Positions 34,417 through 43,298 of a stretch of 64,000 nt of DNA are shown here, in pieces; position 1 is the stretch's first letter, and every line of letters starts with the position of its first letter. The stretch is taken from positions 1 to 64,000 of the forward strand of contig NZ_JBFTER010000017.1 of NCBI RefSeq assembly GCF_047229345.1, in the 5' to 3' direction. Below the pieces are notes generated by a model. It searched no databases. It was not told the DNA's origin and was given only the letters and a program-made list of their open reading frames with translations. Source of the DNA: Cellulomonas_A sp047229345. Lineage in GTDB: Bacteria; Actinomycetota; Actinomycetes; Actinomycetales; Cellulomonadaceae. The translations under genes were made by a program, and so were the position numbers.

Positions 34417-35400
34417 TCAGCCCGCCACGTACAGGATGTCGGAGGTGCCGCGCTCTCGACCCTGCGAGGGCTGGTTGACCACCGCACCGTCGAAGACCAT
34501 GGTCGACGAGCCGCCCCCGTCGAGGTTGTAGGCGGTCGTCGCGCCGAGGTCCTGCATGATCTCGGCGAGCTCGGTCATGGTCGCCCCGGCGCTGTAGCCG
34601 GGGCTGCGGCCGTCGACGACGACGAACACGAGGTGGTTCGTGTCGAGGACCCCGACGGCGGTGCGGGGCTGGTCGCCCTGGATCGAGTGGTTGCCGACGT
34701 TGGTGTCGACCTCGACCTCGTCGACGCCGGCGACAACCTGTCCGTCCTCGAGGAGCGCCGGGCCGAACGAGAGGGTGTTCCACACCCCGTCGGCGAGGAG
34801 CTCCTCGGCGGTCGTGGTGGTCTCGTTGTACACCTCGACCCGTCCGTCGGTGTAGAAGGCCAGGCCCTGGCGTGCACCCTCGTCGCGGTAGGCGACGCCG
34901 TTGCGGATGACGATGCCGGTGTCGCGGAAGCCGTAGTAGTCGCCGTTGATGGCGAAGACGGCGTCGTTGTCGGCGGCGATGTCGGATGTGGTCTCGGTGA
35001 TGTTGGTGCCGAAGGCGTTCTGCGCGAATGCGGAACGCAGCACGGTCGCATCGGACAGGACCACGTCGGCGACGTAGTACGTCACGGTGCTCTCGCCGGT
35101 GCCGGTAATCACGGTGGAGAGGGCGATGCTGGCGTCGTCCGACTCGTACGTGGTGTCGGTGAGGGTCGCCTCGGTGGCGGCGGTGTCTTCCGGGGTGGCG
35201 GTGCTCGCCGTTGTGGTGGCGTCGGTCGTCTGTGCGGTCTCGTAGGCGTCGACGTCACGGATCTCGACGTGCTCGATCACGAAGCGGTCCAGAGCCCAGG
35301 CGGAGCCGCCTGCCACGGTGAGGGACACGGCGAGGACTGCGGCGACGAGTGCGGTGCGGGGCCGCCGCCAGCGCGGGGTGGGGATGGTCGTTCGTCTCAT
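34417..35400 (-). CDS. Secreted phosphodiester glycosidase (NAGPA-type) protein
   Basis: A 327-residue protein. An Arg-rich start, a hydrophobic segment (residues 16-36) and an alanine-type end point to a signal peptide or N-terminal anchor. A Thr/Ala-rich linker follows (about 55-80). The NAGPA domain (about 90-327) has FAINGDYYGFR, RQGLAFYTDG, FGPALLEDGQ, RTAVGVLD, NLDGGGSSTMVF and GRERGTSDILYV. These are the core motifs of the phosphodiester glycosidase family, which includes exopolysaccharide-related bacterial proteins. It acts outside the cell. It is cotranscribed with the glycosyltransferase-GtrA gene 5 bases downstream. Confidence 0.85.
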   Translation of the reverse strand: MRRTTIPTPRWRRPRTALVAAVLAVSLTVAGGSAWALDRFVIEHVEIRDVDAYETAQTTDATTTASTATPEDTAATEATLTDTTYESDDASIALSTVITGTGESTVTYYVADVVLSDATVLRSAFAQNAFGTNITETTSDIAADNDAVFAINGDYYGFRDTGIVIRNGVAYRDEGARQGLAFYTDGRVEVYNETTTTAEELLADGVWNTLSFGPALLEDGQVVAGVDEVEVDTNVGNHSIQGDQPRTAVGVLDTNHLVFVVVDGRSPGYSAGATMTELAEIMQDLGATTAYNLDGGGSSTMVFDGAVVNQPSQGRERGTSDILYVAG

Positions 35401-35487
35401 GCGCCATGTCTACGGACGCCGCGTAGGTCGCTCGTGAGGCGCTGCTGTGCGCCCGCTAAGAGGCGCGCGACGGTCGCGTCGGCGGGA

Positions 35488-35535
35488 ACGACCGGTGCCC
35501 CCGAGGTCGCGGAGGACCCCGGGGGCACCGGTCGT
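35488..35535 (-). terminator. Perfect 16-bp hairpin terminator
   Basis: ACGACCGGTGCCCCCG and CGGGGGCACCGGTCGT pair without mismatch around a 16-base loop. It lies 30 bases past the stop of the carbohydrate-binding lipoprotein gene. It separates that operon from the glycosidase and glycosyltransferase genes, though read-through is possible. Confidence 0.75.
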
Positions 35536-35564
35536 CAGAGCCCGTCACCGGGCGGGCCGTGGTC

Positions 35565-37475
35565 CTACTCGGCCGCCGCGGTTCCCAGCGACGTGGCCCC
35601 GGCAGTGTCCCCGTCGGTGCTGTAGCCGGCGACGGACTGGCCCGCCGGCTGTCCGCCGAGCAGGACCTCGTAGCTCGTCCCGGGAACCACGCTTGCGGAG
35701 GACAGGATCACCGCGGCCGTCGCCTTGCTGGTGGTGAACGCCGCCACGACGTCGCCGTCCGGGGACACGACCTGGACGGTGGTACCTGCGGGCACGCCAG
35801 AGCCGAAGCCGAGCGTCAGGACACCCTGGTCGGTGCTCTCGGGTGCGACGAGCATGCCGGCGCTTCCCGCGGCGAGCAGCGTGCCCCCGGTGACGGTGAA
35901 GGAGCCAGCGATGTCGACCGGGCCGTTGCCGTTCGACGTCGGCCCGTGCACGACGACGACCCCACCGCTGATCTGCGCGCTGCCGTTGGAGTCCAGCCCG
36001 TCGCCGGCGGCGTCCACCGTCACGGTACCCCCGGAGATGGTCAGGGAACCGGCGCCTGCGGCCTCGCCTCCACCCATCTGCCCACCCTCGGTCGTCGGAA
36101 CGGTGAGGGTAATCTCACCCGAGGTGGTCGTCCCCTGCGTTCCGCCGGGGGCCGTGCCCGGTGCGGCGCCCATGTCGTCCGGCCGCCCGGGCCGCTGCAT
36201 GCCGCTCGAGCGTGCACCGTCGGGTCGCTCGGCGCCGGGCATCGCGACGTCGTCACCCCCACCGGGACCGGCGGTACCCGACCCGTCCGCCCCGCCGGCG
36301 ACGTTGATGCCGTCGTCGGTCGCGGTGAGGTCGACCGTGCCGTCGCTGATGTCGATGACGGCGCTCTCCAGGCCCTCGTAGGACGTCGTGACGTTCACCG
36401 TGCCGGCGCTGATGGTTAGCGCGGTGTCGGCGTGCATGCCGTCGTCCGTCGTGGCGAGCGTGAGCTCGCCGCCGGAGATCGTCACGGTTCCGTTGGAGTG
36501 GACGGCGTCGTCGCTGGAGTCGACCGTCAGGGTTCCGTCCTCGACGAGGACCGAGACAGAACCCTTGACTCCCTTGGTCGAGGTGTCCGTCGACACCGTG
36601 CCGGCGGCCCCCCCGCCGGCGGTGACGTCGACGGTGCCGCCGGTGAGGATGGCGTCGGTCGCCGCGTCGATGCCGTCGCCTCCCGCGGTCAGCGTGAGGG
36701 TCCCGGCGGCGACCGAGACGTAGCCCATGGTCGCGTCCTCGGCGTTGTCGGACTTCAGGGCGTCACCGCCGGCTTCGACGGTCAGGTCGCCGTCGTCGAC
36801 GACCAGGTAGTCCTTGCCGCGCACACCGTCGTCCACCGCCTCGACGGTGATCTGGCCACCGGTGATCACAAGGCCGTCCTGGGAGGCGATCGCGTCGTTC
36901 GCGTTGCCGACGACGTCCAGGTCACCGGTTCCTGCGATCGTGAGGTCGGCGGTGGAGTAGATCGTCGCGTTGGGGGCATCCTCGGCCGTGTCGGCGTAGG
37001 TCTGAGCGTCGGTGAGGGTGTTCGTGGTGCCCTCGGCGAGCTCGAGAACCACCTCCGCGGCGTCGGTGACGACGAGCGCGCTGCCGGTCGAGCTCGTGAC
37101 GTCGACGTCGTCGAGAACCAGCCGGACGATCTCCTCGTCGGCGGTGTCGACGACGATGCTGCCGTCGGTCAGGGTGCCGCTGACCCGGTAGGTGCCCGCG
37201 GCGGTGATCGTCACTACGCCGTCGGCGACGCTCACGGCGTCCGACGTGCTCGTGGCATCGGTGCCGTTGAGCGCCACGGCCTCCTCGACCGAGGCGTCCC
37301 AAACGTGGTCGGCAGGCTCGTCGTGGTCCACGGCGTTCTCCGAGGTGGCGGCGGCGACCGCCACCTCGGCCGTGGATGAGCTGGCGGTGGTGCCGGTCGT
37401 GGTGGTGCTGCACGCGGTGAGCAGGGCCAGGGCGGCCGCCACGGAAAGGGCACGGGCAGAGCGGGGGACGCGCAT
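35565..37475 (-). CDS. Large carbohydrate-binding repeat lipoprotein (DUF4353-like)
   Basis: A 636-residue protein. The signal ends in a lipobox LLTACS with Cys at about residue 22, so it is tethered to the membrane. The rest is a long run of beta-strand repeats of the form LTISGGTVxVxAxxDGLDS. These are typical of carbohydrate-binding domain proteins found next to DUF4956 and VTC-domain genes. A low-complexity insert rich in Gly, Pro, Arg and Met lies at about residues 390-475. Such proteins are often linked to CotH-like or polyphosphate-polymerase-like genes. It starts about 105 bases past the VTC gene and ends at a perfect terminator. Function in the wall is inferred. Confidence 0.82.
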   Translation of the reverse strand: MRVPRSARALSVAAALALLTACSTTTTGTTASSSTAEVAVAAATSENAVDHDEPADHVWDASVEEAVALNGTDATSTSDAVSVADGVVTITAAGTYRVSGTLTDGSIVVDTADEEIVRLVLDDVDVTSSTGSALVVTDAAEVVLELAEGTTNTLTDAQTYADTAEDAPNATIYSTADLTIAGTGDLDVVGNANDAIASQDGLVITGGQITVEAVDDGVRGKDYLVVDDGDLTVEAGGDALKSDNAEDATMGYVSVAAGTLTLTAGGDGIDAATDAILTGGTVDVTAGGGAAGTVSTDTSTKGVKGSVSVLVEDGTLTVDSSDDAVHSNGTVTISGGELTLATTDDGMHADTALTISAGTVNVTTSYEGLESAVIDISDGTVDLTATDDGINVAGGADGSGTAGPGGGDDVAMPGAERPDGARSSGMQRPGRPDDMGAAPGTAPGGTQGTTTSGEITLTVPTTEGGQMGGGEAAGAGSLTISGGTVTVDAAGDGLDSNGSAQISGGVVVVHGPTSNGNGPVDIAGSFTVTGGTLLAAGSAGMLVAPESTDQGVLTLGFGSGVPAGTTVQVVSPDGDVVAAFTTSKATAAVILSSASVVPGTSYEVLLGGQPAGQSVAGYSTDGDTAGATSLGTAAAE

Positions 37476-37581
37476 GGTGGATCTCCGATGGGTGAGTGGG
37501 TGGGGATGGCCAGCGTTCAACGCGAGCCGCGATCGTGCGTCGTAGGCCGGCGGTCCGGGTGCTGGTCTGCCGGGCGGAGTT

Positions 37582-38430
37582 TCATCCGGCAGGCCGGGCC
37601 GCCGCGGTGAGGTGCCTGTGCGGGTGCTGGGGGAGAGGGCGGTCCCAGGGCTCGGCGCCGTCGGGCGTGAACGGGTGGTGGCGCAGGATCGGGCGCCACG
37701 GGGTCGCCGGCAGCTCGGGGCGCAGGGCGGCGATGCCGGTGCCGTACTTCGAGATGCGGGTCGGGCGGTACCCCGATCGCCACAGGAGCCGGTCCGCGGC
37801 GGAGGCGTGGAACGCGGTCTTGGTCTCCACGACGACGCGCCCCGGCAAGAGCACCGCGCCTGCACCGTCCTGCCGGCACACCAGACCGGTGTCGAGCGTC
37901 AGGCGGCTCTCGTCACCGGGCAGGTACAGGGTGGCGCGTCGGTACTCGGTCACCAGCGCGGGTCGCAGGTCCAGTGGGCCGACGTCGATGGCCGCAGCGG
38001 CCAGCACCTCCAGGACGAACGCCCGAGCCGCGGTCGTCAGGTGGTCGCGGTGGTCGACGTCGTGCGCCTGGCGGTGCTTGACCGTGCGGCCCCGCCGGTC
38101 CCGGGTCTTGACCTCGAGCCAGCACTGGGCGGAGTCGACGTAGGTGCGGGTTCGGACCTTGAACCGCATCGGTCGACGGTGCGCCGCCATCCGGTAGCAG
38201 TCGAGGTCCGCGGTGTCGAAGTACACCGACGCGTAGCCGAAGTCCCGGCTGCCGTTGATCTCCAGGACGCGAGCCGACCCGGCCAGGTCGGAGACGAAGT
38301 GCCTGGCGGCCGACGTCGGGAGGACGTACTTGCGGTCCACCCGCGTCTGCAGTGCGGCATGCTCGGCGAGCTCGGCGAGGGTCACCGGCGCGAGGCCATC
38401 CATCGAGGCGTCCACCCGGTCCGCGTTCAT
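37582..38430 (-). CDS. VTC-domain protein (polyphosphate polymerase-like)
   Basis: A 282-residue protein with a tunnel-fold (CYTH/VTC) pattern. It has RVDRKYVLP, YASVYFDTADLDCY, KVRTRTYVDSAQCWLEVKTRD, EYRRATLY, VVVETKTAF and ISKYGTGIA. The basic and acidic residues that line the tunnel in VTC proteins (RxDxKY, KxRxR, ExK, ExK, SKY) are visible. In yeast this domain makes polyphosphate; in bacteria the role of the stand-alone form is not settled. The ATG overlaps the stop of the DUF4956-like gene in an ATGA junction, so the two are coupled. Its partner in membranes is probably that protein. Confidence 0.83.
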   Translation of the reverse strand: MNADRVDASMDGLAPVTLAELAEHAALQTRVDRKYVLPTSAARHFVSDLAGSARVLEINGSRDFGYASVYFDTADLDCYRMAAHRRPMRFKVRTRTYVDSAQCWLEVKTRDRRGRTVKHRQAHDVDHRDHLTTAARAFVLEVLAAAAIDVGPLDLRPALVTEYRRATLYLPGDESRLTLDTGLVCRQDGAGAVLLPGRVVVETKTAFHASAADRLLWRSGYRPTRISKYGTGIAALRPELPATPWRPILRHHPFTPDGAEPWDRPLPQHPHRHLTAAARPAG

Positions 38431-39056
38431 CGGGCGGGGCCCGTCGTCGCGATTCGCCCGGTCGCGACTGCGCCGCGCTCTGGGAACGTCGAGCGCTCGA
38501 CCTGCTGACTCCGGCCAGTCTCGTAGCGGACGTCCACCAGCGTGGTCTGCAGTACGAGGTCGACCTTCTGGACCGCGGCCACATGGACGCGCGCGCCGAG
38601 CAGCCCTTCGAGGTGCGCGACGAGAGCCGTGTGGTCGGTGAACGCGGCATCGAGGTGCATGAGCTGGCTGCGGTGGCGGGACAGCAGGCGAGGGTGATCC
38701 CCGAGGAACAGAGCCAGCAGGACCAGCACGCTGAGCGCCGCACCGAGGGCCGGCGACGTCGCGCCGAGCCCGCCGATGAGTCCGAGCGCCAGCGCCGAGA
38801 AGTAGTAGGCGACCTCGTGCTGGCCGAGCTCGTCCGAGCGCAGCCGGATGATCGACAGCACGCCGAACAGCCCCAGGCCCAGACCAGCCGCGACGGCGCC
38901 CGAGGACAGAGCCGCCGAGACCGCAAGGACGCCGACGTTCACGCCGAGGTAGGCGACGACGAGCTCACGGCGTCGGTGACGCGGGAAGTACAGAGCGAAC
39001 GTCAGCATGATGATGGCGACGAGGTCGATCGCAAAGGCCAGCACGGTGGTGGTCAT
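38427..39056 (-). CDS. DUF4956-family membrane protein
   Basis: A 209-residue protein. About four hydrophobic segments (residues 5-25, 35-70, 85-105 and 105-125) are followed by a cytoplasmic domain of about 80 residues. The GLGLFGVLSIIRLRSDELGQHE loop between helices is the family hallmark. DUF4956 proteins are regularly coupled to VTC-domain proteins, as here by an ATGA overlap. The ATG follows GGAG. It is the first gene of the operon that ends at 35565 and its promoter region is shared with the response regulator gene on the other strand. The biochemical role is unknown. Confidence 0.83.
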   Translation of the reverse strand: MTTTVLAFAIDLVAIIMLTFALYFPRHRRRELVVAYLGVNVGVLAVSAALSSGAVAAGLGLGLFGVLSIIRLRSDELGQHEVAYYFSALALGLIGGLGATSPALGAALSVLVLLALFLGDHPRLLSRHRSQLMHLDAAFTDHTALVAHLEGLLGARVHVAAVQKVDLVLQTTLVDVRYETGRSQQVERSTFPERGAVATGRIATTGPAR

Positions 39057-39109
39057 GGGGTTCTCCAGTGGTGCGTCGGGTGGGACGACCTCAAAGGTGC
39101 GGGCCGGCG

Positions 39110-39175
39110 CTGTGGCACCCCTTCGCCGTCCCTGTGGGGCCCCTGTGAGCCCGACGCGCACAGCCACCGCACAGG
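39110..39175. promoter_or_regulatory. 11-bp direct repeats in the divergent promoter region
   Basis: CTGTG occurs at 39110, 39132 and 39143, and CACAG follows at 39159-39163 and 39170-39174. Starts are 22 and 11 bases apart on one side and 11 on the other. That spacing is what OmpR/PhoB-type regulators bind. The cluster lies between the DUF4956-like gene and the response regulator gene, so the regulator next door probably binds here and controls both. Confidence 0.6.
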
Positions 39176-39218
39176 CGGCGCTCAGGCAGCGTGTGGTCCG
39201 CGGTCGCACGATGGACTC

Positions 39219-39956
39219 ATGAGCACGCGCGCTGAGCCCCTCACCCGCCCCGACGGTTCCCCGATCCGAGCGCTCGTCGTCGACGACGAGCCGTCTCTGG
39301 GGGAACTGCTCTCGACGGTGCTGCGGTACGAGGGGTGGCAGGTCGAGACCGCACTCACCGGGCAGTCGGCACTACGTGCAGCTCGCACCGCCCGGCCGGA
39401 CGTCATCGTGCTCGACGTCATGCTTCCCGACCTGACCGGCATCGAGGTGCTCCGCCGGCTGCGCGAGATCCACCACGACGTCCCCGTGCTGTTCCTCACC
39501 GCGAAGGACGCCGTCGCGGACCGCGTCGCGGGCCTGACGGCTGGTGGTGACGACTACGTGACCAAGCCCTTCAGCCTCGAGGAGGTCATCGCGCGGCTGC
39601 GCTCCCTGTTGCGCCGCGCCGGCGCAACCGCAGCCACGGACGACAACCTCCTGGTCGTCGGGGACCTCACCCTCGACGAGGACAGCCACGACGTGACGCG
39701 AGGCGGCGACCTCATCACACTGACGGCGACCGAGTTCGAGCTTCTGCGGTTCTTCATGCGCAACCCGCGACGGGTGCTGTCCAAGGCACAGATCCTGGAC
39801 CGCGTCTGGCAGTACGACTTCGGCGGCCAGGCCAACATCGTCGAGCTCTACGTCTCCTACCTGAGGCGCAAGGTCGACGCCGGGCGCTCACCGATGATCC
39901 ACACCCTCCGCGGCGCCGGCTACCTGCTCAAGGCCGCCGAGAGCGACGCGCTGTGA
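39219..39956 (+). CDS. OmpR-type response regulator
   Basis: A 245-residue protein. The receiver domain (about residues 18-130) has VVDDEPS, the phosphoacceptor Asp in VIVLDVMLPD, the Thr of LTAKDA and the Lys in VTKPF. The C-terminal winged-helix domain (about 150-245) has LTATEFELLRFFMRNPRRVL and IHTLRGAGYLLK. The ATG is at 39219. The histidine kinase gene follows with a GTGA overlap. Repeats with 11-bp spacing upstream of its start suggest control of itself and of the divergent DUF4956-VTC-lipoprotein operon. Confidence 0.92.
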   Translation: MSTRAEPLTRPDGSPIRALVVDDEPSLGELLSTVLRYEGWQVETALTGQSALRAARTARPDVIVLDVMLPDLTGIEVLRRLREIHHDVPVLFLTAKDAVADRVAGLTAGGDDYVTKPFSLEEVIARLRSLLRRAGATAATDDNLLVVGDLTLDEDSHDVTRGGDLITLTATEFELLRFFMRNPRRVLSKAQILDRVWQYDFGGQANIVELYVSYLRRKVDAGRSPMIHTLRGAGYLLKAAESDAL

Positions 39957-41497
39957 GGCGCTGGACCCTCCGGCGCCGGCTTGTGCTGGTCCTCGTCGGC
40001 CTCCTCGTCGCCGTCGCCGCCACTATCTCCGCCGTCTCTACCCTCGCGCTGCGCGAGTCGCTCCTGGAACAGGTCGACGACCAGGTCGAGGAGTCCAGCG
40101 TGCGGGCACTCATGGCGCAGGAACGACCTCCTCGGGGCGCACTCGACGACGATGTCGCCGGCGGTCAGGCGGCCCTCGACGAGCCCGGCGGTGATCGACC
40201 AGCACCACCCGGCCTCGGTGCGCCCGGCCAAGCCGCCGGAACGGTGAACTTGACCATCGACGACGGCGTACCGATCGCCGGGTGGATCGACGAGCAGGGC
40301 ACGCATCGCGAGCTCAGCCCCGCCCAGGTGGCAGCTCTGTCCGCCGTCGAGCCGACCGCGAACCCCGTGACGGTCGACCTGGGCGAGCTCGGCCGGTATC
40401 GCGTACTTGCGGTGACCGCCGCGGACGGCGACCGCGTCGTCACAGGGCTGTCGACGGGCGACGCGACATCCACCGTCCAGCGTTTCCTCGTCGTCGAGCT
40501 CGTTATCGTCGCGCTCGGGGTGGTGCTGGCGGCACTCGCGGGCGGCGCCCTCGTGCGGCGGCAGCTGCGCCCCCTCGAGCGCGTCGCCGCTACAGCGACG
40601 CGCGTGTCGGAAACCCCCCTCCACTCCGGAGAGGTCGCACTTGCCGAGCGGGTCGCCGCAGCCGACACGGACCCCGCGACCGAGGTCGGACAGGTCGGGC
40701 TTGCGCTCAACCGCCTGCTCGGCCACGTCGAAGGCGCACTCGCCGCCAGACACGCGAGCGAGACCCAGGTCCGCCAGTTCGTCGCCGACGCAAGTCACGA
40801 ACTACGCACGCCCCTGGCGTCGATCCGCGGGTACGCAGAGCTTGTCCGCCGGATTCCTGAGGACCTGCCACCCACTGCCGTGCACGCCCTCGACCGGGTC
40901 GAGTCCGAATCGCGCCGCATGACAACTCTCGTGGAAGACATGCTGCTCCTCGCCCGACTCGACGCAGGACGCGACCTTGACGCGGCCCCCGTCGACCTTG
41001 CGGCACTCGCCGTCGACGCCGTCGCCGACGCGCATGTCGCAGGGCCGGGCCACGTCTGGAGGCTTAGCCTTCCCGACGTCCCCGATCCCGACGACGCCGC
41101 GAGTACCGACAGCGACAGCACGAGCACAGTCGTTCTCGGTGACGAGGACAGGCTCCGCCAGATTCTGTCCAACCTCCTGGTGAACGCGCGCGTGCACACC
41201 CCAGCCGGCACAACTGTGACGACGACCGTGCGACGTCACGCCGGTACGGTCCAGCTTGAAGTCACCGACGACGGGCCCGGCATCCCAAACGAACTCCAAC
41301 CTCACCTGTTCCACCGGTTCAGCCGCGGCGACGCCGCCCGGTCCCCGGGCAGCGGCTCCACGGGGCTGGGGCTGGCGATCGTCGACGCCATCGTCCGCAG
41401 CCATGGCGGGTCCGTCGCCGTCGAGAGCCGACCGGGGGCCACGACGTTCACCGTGCACCTACCGGCGGTCGCAGAGTCAGCACGAACACCCGCTTAG
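39953..41497 (+). CDS. Sensor histidine kinase
   Basis: A 514-residue protein. A first membrane helix (about 9-31) and a second (about 180-203) bound an outer domain of about 145 residues with no recognised fold. HAMP follows, then HisKA with the phosphoacceptor His in ADASHELRTPLAS, then HATPase_c with the N box NLLVNARVHT, the VTDDGPGIP box and the GSTGLGLAIV box. All catalytic motifs are intact. GTG overlaps the regulator stop in a GTGA junction. It is the cognate kinase of the response regulator before it; the signal is unknown, but the neighbourhood suggests wall or surface stress. Confidence 0.92.
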   Translation: MRRWTLRRRLVLVLVGLLVAVAATISAVSTLALRESLLEQVDDQVEESSVRALMAQERPPRGALDDDVAGGQAALDEPGGDRPAPPGLGAPGQAAGTVNLTIDDGVPIAGWIDEQGTHRELSPAQVAALSAVEPTANPVTVDLGELGRYRVLAVTAADGDRVVTGLSTGDATSTVQRFLVVELVIVALGVVLAALAGGALVRRQLRPLERVAATATRVSETPLHSGEVALAERVAAADTDPATEVGQVGLALNRLLGHVEGALAARHASETQVRQFVADASHELRTPLASIRGYAELVRRIPEDLPPTAVHALDRVESESRRMTTLVEDMLLLARLDAGRDLDAAPVDLAALAVDAVADAHVAGPGHVWRLSLPDVPDPDDAASTDSDSTSTVVLGDEDRLRQILSNLLVNARVHTPAGTTVTTTVRRHAGTVQLEVTDDGPGIPNELQPHLFHRFSRGDAARSPGSGSTGLGLAIVDAIVRSHGGSVAVESRPGATTFTVHLPAVAESARTPA

Positions 41498-41768
41498 ACG
41501 GCCGGTCGCGTTGACACGGGCAACCGGGTGACCCAGGGGGTCGGGTTCTGATGCGACGGAAGCGGGGGAGCGGGTCGACGCTGGACCGATGGCAGTGCTC
41601 GGTGTGGAGCGGGGTGCCGCATTCGTGGCGCCGCCGAACGTGATTTCTGCGTGCCGCCCGGGTCCACATAGGCGGCCGCTTCGGTTTTCGTCCGCTGGTG
41701 CTCGCTGCGGGCCTCATTCGAACGTCGCGTCCTGCTGGCAACGTCGACTGAGCGCACACGTGCAACCG

Positions 41769-42872
41769 TCAAATCTGTGCCGAAGGGCCTTCTAGGGCCG
41801 GGGGTGGCAAGGCGCTGGTCGCTGGGTCGAACATCTCGAGACGGCCGGGGCCTTGAGCTTTCGCGCGGTACATGGCGATGTCGGCCTCGCGCAGGACCTT
41901 GCCGAGCTCGTGGGTGCGGTGCCGTGCGAAGGCCACGCCGATGCTCGCGCTGGACCGAATCTGCAGGTTGCCGATGGCGAAGGGACGGGCCAGGGCGTCG
42001 CGCAGGTGGCGGGCGACGTCGAGGGCGTCCGTGGTGGCGGTGATGTCGTCGACGATGACGACAAACTCGTCGCCGCCGAAGCGCGCGACGGTGTCTCCGG
42101 CGCGTACCGCTGCGCGCAGTCGCGCGGCGACAGCGGTGAGGAGGGCATCACCGGTGGGGTGGCCGTGGGTGTCGTTGACGTCTTTGAACCGGTCGAGGTC
42201 GATGAGGAGGACGGCGACGTCGCGGCTGGTGCGCTTGGTGTGGGCCACGGCGTTCTCGAGGCGGTCGGCGTACAGAGCCCTGTTCGGCAGCCCGGTGAGT
42301 GGGTCGTGCAGCGCGGCGTGCTCGAGCTTGGCAGCGAGCTCACGTGCGCCGCGGGCGCTCGCGGCGAGGGAGGAGGTCAGAGCCCGAACGGTGTACCCGG
42401 TGACGAGCACGACGGTGGTGAAGAGCAGCGCTAGGCCGATCGGGTACGGGTTGCCCTGGCTGATCTGCCAGAAAAGAATCCCGTCGCAGCCGATCAAGAT
42501 GAGGGCGGTCAGAAACTGAATCTGGCGGAGCGGGAGGACCGCGAAGATGAAGGGCACCCGACTCACTAGGGCCAGGGGAGCCCCGGCGTTCCCGGCGCGT
42601 CCAAGCAGTGCGAAGCTGATCAGGAACATCAGCACGTCGAGCGTGAGAATCGCGCCGAACGTCCGGGGGCCACGGGCGTGCCCGCGGGTGGTGAGTAGCC
42701 AGATCGCGGCGCCGACCCGGAAGAGAATGGATGCGGCCTCCGCGACGTCGAACGTTGCCGGCGCGGGCAAGGCCATGACCATCGCCTGGACCAGGGCGGT
42801 CACCAGCAACAGGACGATGAGGAGCAGATCGGCCTGCTCACGGCGCACCGCGACGTCCGGACCCATCTCCAC
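41769..42872 (-). CDS. Membrane diguanylate cyclase (GGDEF)
   Basis: A 367-residue protein. About six hydrophobic segments (residues 15-175) are followed by a GGDEF domain (about 190-350). The motif is FGGDEF, and RAGD stands at the place of the inhibitory RxxD site, so the enzyme looks complete. GLPNRA, DLDRFKDVND and THGHPTGD are typical. The start at 42872 is a GTG with a weak site; an ATG six bases further on has GGTGGAG directly before it, so the true start may be either. By family knowledge it makes cyclic-di-GMP. It is convergent with the histidine kinase gene. Confidence 0.85.
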   Translation of the reverse strand: MEMGPDVAVRREQADLLLIVLLLVTALVQAMVMALPAPATFDVAEAASILFRVGAAIWLLTTRGHARGPRTFGAILTLDVLMFLISFALLGRAGNAGAPLALVSRVPFIFAVLPLRQIQFLTALILIGCDGILFWQISQGNPYPIGLALLFTTVVLVTGYTVRALTSSLAASARGARELAAKLEHAALHDPLTGLPNRALYADRLENAVAHTKRTSRDVAVLLIDLDRFKDVNDTHGHPTGDALLTAVAARLRAAVRAGDTVARFGGDEFVVIVDDITATTDALDVARHLRDALARPFAIGNLQIRSSASIGVAFARHRTHELGKVLREADIAMYRAKAQGPGRLEMFDPATSALPPPALEGPSAQI

Positions 42873-43298
42873 CCCCGGCCGTCAGCATCCCCACACCGAC
42901 CGTCGCCGCGCAACCCGGGGCATCGATGACCCCGAGCGACAGCGGGCCCCGTCCGTGAGTGGCGGTCCGTGCACAGGCTCGCGCGGTTCAGCTTCGCTGG
43001 CACCCGGAGTGTCCGGATATCGCGCAATCCGCTGCCGACCGCTGGAGTGCCGTACGGATGGGTTACGAGACACTCCGAACCGGGGTTGCGGAGGAGCTCG
43101 CGGCTACTCGGATGGTGACGTCGGTGACGAGGTCGGTGTGCTCGGGACTGGGTGCGTCGAGTAGACCCGGCGAGCAGGATGCGGATCGTTGCGCTGTGTC
43201 GCGGCGGTGCGGCGGTGCTGGTCGTCGATGGCGGTGACGTGGCCTCTACCGGTTCTCGGCCCGCTCTCGACAAGATGGCCCTGCACACACGCGGGCGC
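42873..43298. other. Gene-free stretch upstream of the cyclase gene
   Basis: Only short, unrecognised frames occur on either strand. The DNA lies just past the stop codon of narI and includes the cyclase promoter region. I see no clear hairpin. Confidence 0.4.

Noticed and set aside
35565..37475. Repeats in the lipoprotein gene as a CRISPR-like or tandem DNA array.
   Set aside because: The repetition is at protein level (beta-strand repeats with DG and GGT motifs) and has no fixed spacer length.
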